This document shows positions 17,167 to 24,771 of a stretch of DNA of 64,000 bases, one piece after another. Made by a program: the position numbers and the translations under genes. Source of the stretch: Clostridia bacterium (lineage in GTDB: Bacteria > Bacillota > Clostridia > Christensenellales > Borkfalkiaceae); NCBI GenBank assembly GCA_017465145.1, contig JAFTWU010000016.1, positions 1 to 64,000 of the forward strand, read 5' to 3'. The notes below the pieces were generated by a model that did not search any database, was not told the DNA's origin, and saw only the letters and a list, made by a program, of their open reading frames with translations. Each line of letters begins with the position of its first letter. The first letter of the stretch is position 1.

Positions 17167-17175
17167 GTTTTTGGT

Positions 17176-17204
17176 TTGCCTTTTGTAAAAAAATGTGTTA
17201 AACT
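17176..17204 (+). promoter_or_regulatory. Sigma-A promoter of argS
   Basis: TTGCCT (17176-17181), 17-base spacer, TAAACT (17199-17204), back-to-back with the ychF promoter. No T-box element is seen in the 22-base leader. Confidence 0.65.
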
Positions 17205-17225
17205 TAAAAAAGTGAGATAAAAGTT

Positions 17226-18908
17226 ATGGATTACAAAAGTTATATTGCAACAAAACTTAATATTAACGGCGTTTCTCAAGAAGAAATTGCTAGCTTTATA
17301 GAAGTTCCCCCAACGGCAGATATGGGCGACTATGCTTTGCCGTGTTTTAAACTAGCAAAAATTATGCGTATGCCCCCCGTAAAAATCGCCCAAGATTTAG
17401 CCACGGCTTTTTCTTGCGACGAATATATAAGCGAATGTCAAGCAGTAAACGGCTATCTTAATTTTAAGGTTAACCGCACGGGTTTTGCAGACGCGCTATT
17501 AAATAAGATTTTGACCGAAGGGGATAGGTTTGGCGCTGATACTATCGGCAACGGCAAAACTATTTGTATAGACTATTCTTCAGTTAATATTGCAAAGCAA
17601 TTCCACATAGGGCATTTATCTACCACGGTTATCGGTAGTGCCCTTTGTAAAATTTTCCGTTTTTTAGGCTATAAAGTAGTTGGTATTAACCACCTTGGCG
17701 ATTACGGTACTCAATTTGGTAAACTTATCGTTGCTTTTAAAAAATGGTCTTCTCTTGAAGAAGTAAAAGAAAAAGGCTTAAAAGAACTTTCCCGCATTTA
17801 CGTTAAATTCCACGACGAAGCAGAAAAGAATCCCGCTTTAGACGACGAAGCAAGGGCATACTTTAAAAAGATTGAAGATGGGGACAAAGAAAGTAACGAA
17901 CTTTTTGAACTTTTCAAAGCTATCACTATGAAAGAAGTTGAAAAGATTTATAAGTTACTTAACGTTACCTTTGATTCTTACGCGGGCGAAAGTTTTTATA
18001 ACGATAAAATGCAACCTATCGTTGACGAACTTAACGAAAAAAATCTTATCAAACTTTCAGACGGCGCGTCTATCGTTGATTTAGAAGAATATAATATGCC
18101 ACCTTGCTTAATATTAAAGTCAGACGGCTCTACCTTATACGCTACCCGTGATATCGCGGCGGCTGTTTATCGTAAAAATACCTACGATTTTGATAAATGC
18201 TTATACGTAGTTGCATACCAACAAAATTTACACTTTAAGCAATTCTTTAAGGTGCTAGAACTTATGGGCAAGCCTTGGGCAAAAGATATGGTACACGTTG
18301 CTTACGGTATGGTATCTTTAGAAAGCGGGTCAATGAGCACGCGTAAAGGTCAAGTAGTATTACTTGAAGACGTTATTGACAAGACTATAGAAAAGGCGTA
18401 TAAAGTTATTGAAGAAAAGAACCCCGCACTTCCCGATAAAGAAAATATCGCAAGGGCGGTTGGTACGGGCGCAGTAATTTTCGGTGCGCTTTGTAACAAT
18501 AAAATTAAAGATATCGTGTTCAGTTACGATAGGGTTTTATCTTTTGAAGGGGAAACCTGTCCTTACGTTCAATATACCGTTGCGCGTTGTAACAGTATTT
18601 TATCTAAACTTGGAAACCCAAGTTCATATTCTAGCGTTCAAATGTGTGATAGCGAATACGCGGTTATTTCTGAACTTGGTAAATTCCCAGAAATAGTTAA
18701 ATCGGCGGCGGAAAAATACGAACCGTCATTTGTAACTAGATACGCTATAGATTTAGCAACGGCTTTCAATAAATTTTATATCGACTGCAAAATTGCAAGC
18801 GCTAGTGAAGACGCTAAAAACTTCCGTTTAGCAATAACTAAGGCGGTTAAAACAACGCTTACAAACGCGTTGACCTTGCTTGGTATTGAAACGGTTGAAC
18901 AAATGTAA
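17226..18908 (+). CDS. argS: Arginyl-tRNA synthetase
   Basis: 560 residues, class I aminoacyl-tRNA synthetase. It has an N-terminal tRNA-recognition domain, the HIGH motif in AKQFHIGHLSTTVIG, the degenerate KMSKS region MSTRKGQVV typical of ArgRS, and a C-terminal DALR anticodon-binding domain (YVQYTVARCNSILSKL onward). It charges tRNA-Arg. It is followed after one base by a HAD phosphatase, forming a two-gene unit. Confidence 0.97.
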   Translation: MDYKSYIATKLNINGVSQEEIASFIEVPPTADMGDYALPCFKLAKIMRMPPVKIAQDLATAFSCDEYISECQAVNGYLNFKVNRTGFADALLNKILTEGDRFGADTIGNGKTICIDYSSVNIAKQFHIGHLSTTVIGSALCKIFRFLGYKVVGINHLGDYGTQFGKLIVAFKKWSSLEEVKEKGLKELSRIYVKFHDEAEKNPALDDEARAYFKKIEDGDKESNELFELFKAITMKEVEKIYKLLNVTFDSYAGESFYNDKMQPIVDELNEKNLIKLSDGASIVDLEEYNMPPCLILKSDGSTLYATRDIAAAVYRKNTYDFDKCLYVVAYQQNLHFKQFFKVLELMGKPWAKDMVHVAYGMVSLESGSMSTRKGQVVLLEDVIDKTIEKAYKVIEEKNPALPDKENIARAVGTGAVIFGALCNNKIKDIVFSYDRVLSFEGETCPYVQYTVARCNSILSKLGNPSSYSSVQMCDSEYAVISELGKFPEIVKSAAEKYEPSFVTRYAIDLATAFNKFYIDCKIASASEDAKNFRLAITKAVKTTLTNALTLLGIETVEQM

Positions 18909-18909
18909 T

Positions 18910-19590
18910 ATGGCACAAGAAACATTAGCTAAAAATACCGAAAATAAAGCGGTTATATTTGACTTAGACGGCACGCTTTTAGATACCGTACCCGATATTT
19001 GCTCTTACGTTAACACCGCGCTAACTCACTTTGGTTATCCCACGGTTACTATTGCAGACGTTACACGTTTTATTGGCAACGGTGCGCGCAATCTTATTAT
19101 AAGAAGTCTTGGCGGGGATAAGCCTGATAGTGTTGTAGATGAAGTTTTGGCGTTTTATAACGGCGTTTATAATAACGGTGAAAATAAATTAACGGTCGTT
19201 TTCGATGGGATAATGCCCGTTTTAGAAGAACTTAAAAAACAAGGCTATAAACTTGTTATAATGACTAATAAACCACAGCGCAATACCGACGGACTTTACA
19301 AAAGATTTTTCGAAAAAATCGGTTTTGACGCGGTTATAGGTCAAAGCGATAAGGTTAAATGTAAGCCAGATAAAACTGCAACGGTAAACGTTTTAAATAG
19401 TCTTAACGTTTTGCCGTCTAACACCTATTTTATAGGCGACGGGGAAACGGACGTAATCACCGCAAAAAACGTTGGTTGTAAGGGTATAGCGGTACTTTGG
19501 GGTTATCGCACGAAAGAACAACTTGAAAGCGCCGGCGCAACGGTTTTTGCAAGTAATCCACAAGAACTTTTTTCACTTCTTTCTTTATAA
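18910..19590 (+). CDS. HAD family hydrolase, phosphoglycolate phosphatase-like
   Basis: 226 residues. Motif I DLDGTLLDT (nucleophile and acid Asp), cap domain of the Gph/PGP type, motif II MTNKP, motif III Lys in CKPDK and motif IV IGDGETDV. The substrate is uncertain; 2-phosphoglycolate, pyrophosphate and nucleotides are common for this subgroup. The ATG at 18910 sits one base after the argS stop, so translation is likely coupled. An 18-bp direct repeat covers the last codons and recurs just downstream (19602-19619). Confidence 0.9.
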   Translation: MAQETLAKNTENKAVIFDLDGTLLDTVPDICSYVNTALTHFGYPTVTIADVTRFIGNGARNLIIRSLGGDKPDSVVDEVLAFYNGVYNNGENKLTVVFDGIMPVLEELKKQGYKLVIMTNKPQRNTDGLYKRFFEKIGFDAVIGQSDKVKCKPDKTATVNVLNSLNVLPSNTYFIGDGETDVITAKNVGCKGIAVLWGYRTKEQLESAGATVFASNPQELFSLLSL

Positions 19591-19619
19591 TATTAATTAA
19601 ATTTCTTTATAATATTAAT
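19580..19619 (+). repeat. 18-bp direct repeat spanning the HAD gene stop codon
   Basis: TTTCTTTATAATATTAAT occurs at 19580-19597 and again at 19602-19619, a 22-base period. It looks like a recent slipped-strand duplication. Confidence 0.85.
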
Positions 19620-19625
19620 CAAAGC

Positions 19626-19659
19626 GTTTATGCTCTTTAGCTATTAAAAGGGCATAAAC
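19626..19659 (+). terminator. Intrinsic terminator of argS-HAD
   Basis: A 13-bp stem (19626-19638 with 19647-19659) with an 8-base loop. The downstream T stretch is interrupted. The remaining 19660-19815 is AT-rich, with one small hairpin (TGGCA/TGCCA, near 19735) and no clear promoter. Confidence 0.75.
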
Positions 19660-19815
19660 TTTCAAAATATTTCTATTTTTTCGCCTTTATAGGCAAATTT
19701 TTCCTTTGATTTTTTATACAATTTATATGTGGCAATTTTAATGCCAAGTTAAAGGGATTATTCTATTTATTTTCAACTCAGTACAAAATTGTAATTAAAT
19801 AATAGGGGTATAATT

Positions 19816-21024
19816 TTGAACAATTATAACGTAATCGTAATCGGTGGCGGTGCTTCCGGTTTGCTGTGCGCTATTGAACTTTTAAACGGCGCAAACGCCC
19901 TTTTAGGTAAAGACGTTCTTATTTTAGAAGGCAACGATAGGGTGGCAAAAAAACTAGTGGCAACGGGCAACGGTCAAGGTAACCTAACCAACGCTGTTTT
20001 ATCTCAAGAAAATTATTTTGGCGATAGTAATTTTATCCGCACTTTTTTAGCACAGGAAAAAGAAATTGACCTTAAATCTTATCTATATTCTTTGGGAATT
20101 CCACTTTGCGAAGGTGTAGAGGGAAAAATGTATCCCATATCAAAACAAGCTAACGCCGTGTGTGATATTTTACGCTTTACGCTTTCGCAAAAAGATTGCA
20201 ATATTTTAACGGGTAAAAAGGTAACGGAAGTTAAAAAAAGCTCAAGTGGTTTTACCGTTTGCTGTGGTGATGAAAAATTTATTGCTAGTAACGTAGTTAT
20301 TGCAACGGGCGGTAGCGCGGGCGGTCATTTCGGCACGGACGGAAGTTCATATGCTCTGTGTGAAAAACTTGGGCATACTAAAACCAAACTATACCCGTCT
20401 TTAGTGCAAATAAAAACCGAACTACCACTTATCCGCGGACTAAAAGGGCTTAAGGAAGTTGCAAGGGTAACGGCATTTGACGGCGATAAAAAATTAAAAA
20501 GTGCCGTGGGTGACCTGTTGTTTACCGAATACGGTATATCTGGCAACGCCGTGTTTAAGGTTTCTGGTCTGCTAGCACAAGCAAAAAATCCATCGGTTAA
20601 AATAGAATTTTTACCGTCTTTAGATGAAATTCAACTTGAAACCATTTTATTAAACCGCGAAAATAATCAATGTTTTTATGGCGATAACGCTTATCTAGGG
20701 TTGCTTAGTAAACGCGTTGGTCAAGCCGTTTATAAAACGATTGATAAGCAAAAAATTACAGCAAGAGATTTATGTTTTGCCGTTAAAAACTTTAGGTTAA
20801 AGGTTACGGGAACACTTGGTTTTAACAACGCGCAAGTAACTAAAGGCGGTATTCGTACAAACGAAATAAACGAAAAAACTTACGAAAGTAAACTAGTTAA
20901 TTCGTTATATTTAACGGGTGAATTGCTAGATATAGACGGCGACTGCGGTGGGTATAACTTAACCTTTGCTTTCGTGTCTGGTATAGTAAGTGCTAAAAGT
21001 ATTAAAAGTAAAATTAAGGGGTAA
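19816..21024 (+). CDS. BaiN/HI0933-like NAD(P)/FAD-dependent oxidoreductase
   Basis: 402 residues. The N-terminal Rossmann motif VIGGGASGLLCAIEL binds FAD. ATGNGQGNLTNA and a C-terminal GELLDIDGDCGGYNLTFAFVSG are characteristic of the HI0933/YhiN (BaiN) flavoprotein family. Physiological substrates are mostly unknown, although one clostridial relative acts in bile-acid reduction. The start is a TTG at 19816 with an AGGGG ribosome site 6-8 bases upstream; no in-frame ATG precedes the Rossmann strand. It lies three bases upstream of rho and is probably co-transcribed with it. Confidence 0.92.
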   Translation: MNNYNVIVIGGGASGLLCAIELLNGANALLGKDVLILEGNDRVAKKLVATGNGQGNLTNAVLSQENYFGDSNFIRTFLAQEKEIDLKSYLYSLGIPLCEGVEGKMYPISKQANAVCDILRFTLSQKDCNILTGKKVTEVKKSSSGFTVCCGDEKFIASNVVIATGGSAGGHFGTDGSSYALCEKLGHTKTKLYPSLVQIKTELPLIRGLKGLKEVARVTAFDGDKKLKSAVGDLLFTEYGISGNAVFKVSGLLAQAKNPSVKIEFLPSLDEIQLETILLNRENNQCFYGDNAYLGLLSKRVGQAVYKTIDKQKITARDLCFAVKNFRLKVTGTLGFNNAQVTKGGIRTNEINEKTYESKLVNSLYLTGELLDIDGDCGGYNLTFAFVSGIVSAKSIKSKIKG

Positions 21025-21027
21025 TTT

Positions 21028-22494
21028 ATGAAATTAAAAAAGTTAACCGAACAAATATTAAGTGAACAAAGTTTTTTAGTTTTAAGAGAAATAGGCAGGG
21101 TAATAGGCGTAAAAGCTCCCGCATCAAAGCGTAAAGAACAATTAATTAAGGAAATTATAGCTATTCAGTCGGGCGAAATGCAACCTACAACTCCGTCAGG
21201 CAAGGGTGCACCCACCAAAACGGCGGTGGATATCTCTAATTTTTTGGAAGATGAAAATCCCGCGCCCACAGAAACGCCTAATGAAAATATAGAAAACGTT
21301 AATCCAAACGAATTTAAGCCTTACCCCGATAACGATAATCAATATCTAACCTTGCACGATAGAGTGCAAGAAGGGGAAATTTACGTTGAAGGTATTTTAG
21401 AAGTTAACCCTAAAGGTTACGGATTTTTGCGCGTTAACAACTGCGATTGCACCCCCGCGGACGTTTTCGTATCTAACGTCGATATTAAAAAGTATAATTT
21501 GCGCCGTGGCGATAAGGTTAGCGCTATCGCTAAAGAAGTTAGAGAAAACGATTTGCCCGCACTTCAAAAGGTGGAATTTATCAACGACTTTGAACCAAAC
21601 GTTTATAAGTCGCGCTCTTATTACGAAACGTTAATTCCTTGCTATCCTAATAAAAGACTTAACCTAGAAGTTGCGGAAAACAAAGATACTTCAATGCGCA
21701 TTATAGACCTTTTTGCACCCGTTGGTATGGGACAAAGGGGTTTAATCGTTGCACCGCCAAAAACGGGTAAAACAACCCTTATTAAAAAGATGGCAAAAGC
21801 CATTGAACAAAACCACCCTAAAGTTCATTTAATAGTTTTATTAATTGATGAACGCCCAGAAGAAGTTACCGACATTAAAGCTTGCGTAAAAAGTGAAGTT
21901 TACTATTCAACTTTTGACCAAAGCGCAGAACACCACGTTCGCATTGCCGAACTTATTTTAGATAGGGCAAAACGCCTTGTAGAATCAAAGCAAGACGTGG
22001 TAATTTTAATGGACTCTATAACAAGGCTTGCACGCGCTTATAACAACGTAGTAGAGCCTTCTGGTAGAACGCTATCGGGCGGTATCGACCCCACCGCACT
22101 ATACGGACCTAAAAAGTTTTTCGGTGCAGCAAGAAAGGTTGACTGTGGCGGAAGTTTAACTATTTTATCAACGGCACTAGTTGATACGGGTAGCCGTATG
22201 GACGACATTATTTACGAAGAATTTAAGGGCACGGGCAATATGGAAATTTTCCTATCGCGTGAACTTAGTGAAAAGCGCATTTTCCCTGCAATAGACCTTT
22301 ACAAATCGGGCACGCGCCACGATGAACTTTTGCTTTCTGAAAAGGAACTAGACGCAGTTTATAAACTTCGCAGATTGCTTGCGGAAAACAAAGATTCTAC
22401 CACCGCGCTTATCGATATGATAAATAAAACGGAAAATAACGAAGAATTCGTTGCAAAATTAGACTCTTGGTTAAAAATTTACGGTAATAAATAA
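21028..22494 (+). CDS. rho: Transcription termination factor Rho
   Basis: 488 residues. The N-terminal Rho_N helical domain (about 1-48) is followed by a poorly conserved acidic linker of about 60 residues, the cold-shock-type RNA-binding domain (GYGFLRVN), and the RecA-like motor with Walker A PPKTGKTT, Walker B VILMDSITRLARAYN and the Q/R-loop region. Rho is a hexameric RNA helicase that ends untranslated transcripts. The last base of its TAA is the first base of the following methyltransferase ATG. Confidence 0.97.
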   Translation: MKLKKLTEQILSEQSFLVLREIGRVIGVKAPASKRKEQLIKEIIAIQSGEMQPTTPSGKGAPTKTAVDISNFLEDENPAPTETPNENIENVNPNEFKPYPDNDNQYLTLHDRVQEGEIYVEGILEVNPKGYGFLRVNNCDCTPADVFVSNVDIKKYNLRRGDKVSAIAKEVRENDLPALQKVEFINDFEPNVYKSRSYYETLIPCYPNKRLNLEVAENKDTSMRIIDLFAPVGMGQRGLIVAPPKTGKTTLIKKMAKAIEQNHPKVHLIVLLIDERPEEVTDIKACVKSEVYYSTFDQSAEHHVRIAELILDRAKRLVESKQDVVILMDSITRLARAYNNVVEPSGRTLSGGIDPTALYGPKKFFGAARKVDCGGSLTILSTALVDTGSRMDDIIYEEFKGTGNMEIFLSRELSEKRIFPAIDLYKSGTRHDELLLSEKELDAVYKLRRLLAENKDSTTALIDMINKTENNEEFVAKLDSWLKIYGNK

Positions 22495-23435
22495 TGAAGT
22501 CAAAAAGAAATAAAACGATAGATTTTCCGCTAGAAGAAGCGCAAAAATATATTGAAAATTGCCTAACTGAAAAAGATAGTTCAAGCCCCGTTAACAAAAC
22601 GCTTTTGGGCGACCTTTTTAAGTGTATAAATAAGGTAGAAGACGGCTCTGTTGACTTGCTTATCGTAGACCCGCCCTATAATCTTAATAAAAATTTTCAC
22701 GGCAACGCATTTAAGGAAAGTGACGGCGAAGTTTACGCAGAATATACTGAAAAGTGGATTAAAGCCGTATTGCCTAAGCTTAAAAAAACTGCAAGCATAT
22801 ACGTTTGTTGTGATTGGAAAAGTTCGCTAGTAATCGGTGCGGTATTACAAAAATATTTTATTTTGCGCAACCGCATAACTTGGCAACGCGAAAAGGGTAG
22901 GGGCGCGAAATCTAATTGGAAAAACGGGTTAGAAGACGTGTTTTTTGCCACCGTTAGCGAAGAGTATACATTTAACTTAAACGCGGTAAAAGTGCGCAAA
23001 AAGGTGCTTGCACCATATAAAGAAAACGGCGTGCCTAAAGATTGGGAAAAAACTGATAACGGTAACTATCGAAACACTTGCCCATCAAACTTTTGGGATG
23101 ATATTGCAATACCTTATTGGTCAATGCCTGAAAACACAGCACATCCCACGCAAAAACCCGAAAAACTTATTGCAAAGCTAATTTTAGCAAGTTCTAACGC
23201 GGGCGACCTTGTTTTAGACCCATTTGCAGGTAGTGGAACAACGGGTGTAGTTGCAAAAAAACTTGGCAGAAATTATATTGATATAGAACAAAATCCCCTT
23301 TATTGCGGTTGGGCGGAATACCGTTTGCAAAACTGCAACCAAGGCGATAGAATTCAAGGCTATGAAGACGGCATTTTTTGGGAACGAAACACCCCGCCAA
23401 GTAAACCAAAAATGAAGAAAGGTAAAAAGGTTTAA
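22494..23435 (+). CDS. Orphan beta-class DNA methyltransferase (N6-adenine or N4-cytosine)
   Basis: 313 residues. Catalytic motif IV DPPYNLNKNF comes near residue 60, before the AdoMet motif I LDPFAGSGTTG near residue 240. This is the order of beta-class amino-methyltransferases such as CcrM and MboII. HPTQKPEKLI lies just before motif I, and a variable target-recognition region lies between. No restriction gene is adjacent, so this is an orphan, potentially epigenetic or housekeeping, enzyme. The ATG overlaps the rho stop codon (taATG), so the two are co-translated. The target site cannot be read from sequence. Confidence 0.9.
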   Translation: MKSKRNKTIDFPLEEAQKYIENCLTEKDSSSPVNKTLLGDLFKCINKVEDGSVDLLIVDPPYNLNKNFHGNAFKESDGEVYAEYTEKWIKAVLPKLKKTASIYVCCDWKSSLVIGAVLQKYFILRNRITWQREKGRGAKSNWKNGLEDVFFATVSEEYTFNLNAVKVRKKVLAPYKENGVPKDWEKTDNGNYRNTCPSNFWDDIAIPYWSMPENTAHPTQKPEKLIAKLILASSNAGDLVLDPFAGSGTTGVVAKKLGRNYIDIEQNPLYCGWAEYRLQNCNQGDRIQGYEDGIFWERNTPPSKPKMKKGKKV

Positions 23436-23472
23436 TACAAACTAAAATCTAAAATAAGTAAAAACATAAATT

Positions 23473-23505
23473 AAACCCACGCATTGATTTTACGTGGGTT
23501 TTGTG
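23473..23505 (+). terminator. Intrinsic terminator after the methyltransferase
   Basis: A 9-bp stem (23473-23481 with 23493-23501), 11-base loop, short T run. Confidence 0.75.
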
Positions 23506-23593
23506 TTATATTATAGTTAAGGTAAAACTAACCTAAAATTATTATAAAAAAACGTATGCGATTAACAAGTTTCGTTAGGGGGCAAAAAATAAT

Positions 23594-24670
23594 ATGGAAA
23601 ACAAAAGATATTACGATATAGCCGTTGTTGGCGCAGGCCCTTCAGGTGCTATTTTAGTTAAAGAAATTATTAAAAGTCGCCCCGATTTAAAAATAGTTTT
23701 AATCGACGGTCAAACGGAAGAGTTGTCAAAACCTTGTGGTGGTCTTTTATCACCGTCAGCGCAAAAAGTTATTGCAAGGCTTAATATGGTTTTACCTAAA
23801 AGCGTTTTAGTAGACCCCCAAATTTTTGCCGTACAAACCATGGATATAGATCAAAATATCACACGTCTCTATCAAAGATGTTATTTAAATATGGATAGAT
23901 ACGCCTTTGATAAATGGTTGCTCTCTTTCGCAACTCAAAATGCAACGATTATTAACGGTAGATGTACTAAAATTGAAAAAGAAGGGGACTCATATAATCT
24001 TAACGTCGTTACCGCCACGGAAAAAATTAAACTAAGTGCAAACTTTATCGTTGGGGCAGACGGCGGAAGTTCTATAGTAAGACGCACCTTTTTTAAGGGT
24101 ATGAAAGTTCAATACGTTTCTATTCAACAATGGTACGAAGATAAAGGACAAAACGTGCCAAACTATTCGTGCATATTCGATGCCAAAACTAGCGACAGTT
24201 GTTCGTGGACGATACGTAAAGATAAATATTTAATTTACGGTGGTGCTTTCGATAAAAAAGGCTGTCGTGAAGCGTTTGAAAACCAAAAAGCAAGGCTAGA
24301 AAACTTCTTAGGCAACCCATTTGGCAAACCCGTTAAAACGGAAGCGTGCCTTGTTTCAAGCCCAAGAAAAATAAAAGATTTTTGCACGGGAAAAGAGAAG
24401 GTGTTTTTAGTTGGCGAAGCTGCTGGATTTATTAGCGCAAGTTCTTTTGAAGGGTTTAGTAGCGCGTTGCTTAGCGGTAAGGCTCTTGCAGATGCATTTA
24501 TCAAAGGCAAAACCTATCAACAAATACAAAAAGAGTATAGTAAAAACACCCGTTCTTTAAGGCATAGACTTCGTAAAAGAGCAGTAAAACGCGCCCTTTT
24601 GTGTAATCCCTTTATTAGAAAAATCGTAATGAAAAGCGGTATTCAAAGCATAAGCCTTTATAACAATTAA
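23594..24670 (+). CDS. FAD-dependent oxidoreductase, geranylgeranyl-reductase type
   Basis: 358 residues. The Rossmann FAD motif is VVGAGPSGAILVKEI. PCGGLLSPSAQ matches the Cys-Gly-Gly region of the geranylgeranyl reductase family, and the second FAD motif is VGADGGSSIVRR. A late GEAAGFISASSFEGFSSALLSG closes the FAD domain, and the tail is basic. Relatives reduce isoprenoid double bonds or act as monooxygenases; the substrate here is unknown. It stands alone between a terminator and spoIIE, which converges on it. No clear promoter was assigned. Confidence 0.88.
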   Translation: MENKRYYDIAVVGAGPSGAILVKEIIKSRPDLKIVLIDGQTEELSKPCGGLLSPSAQKVIARLNMVLPKSVLVDPQIFAVQTMDIDQNITRLYQRCYLNMDRYAFDKWLLSFATQNATIINGRCTKIEKEGDSYNLNVVTATEKIKLSANFIVGADGGSSIVRRTFFKGMKVQYVSIQQWYEDKGQNVPNYSCIFDAKTSDSCSWTIRKDKYLIYGGAFDKKGCREAFENQKARLENFLGNPFGKPVKTEACLVSSPRKIKDFCTGKEKVFLVGEAAGFISASSFEGFSSALLSGKALADAFIKGKTYQQIQKEYSKNTRSLRHRLRKRAVKRALLCNPFIRKIVMKSGIQSISLYNN

Positions 24671-24698
24671 GTAGCAAACTTTTAATAATTACAAAACT

Positions 24699-24730
24699 AA
24701 AAGAACCCATTTCTTCGGGTTCTTTTTTTA
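24699..24730. terminator. Bidirectional terminator between flavoprotein and spoIIE
   Basis: A 10-bp stem (24699-24708 with 24717-24726) flanked by A and T runs on both sides. Confidence 0.85.
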
Positions 24731-24771
24731 TGTTTTTATTTGTTAAGTTTAATATTTTCTACGTGTTTTTA

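Noticed and set aside
17205-17225. T-box upstream of argS
   Set aside because: The leader is about 20 bases, with no GGTGG sequence or terminator.
23519-23540. Possible DtxR/IdeR-type iron box (TTAAGGT...CTAACCTAA) before the flavoprotein gene
   Set aside because: Only the right half matches the consensus. The left half is shifted and no iron-linked gene follows.
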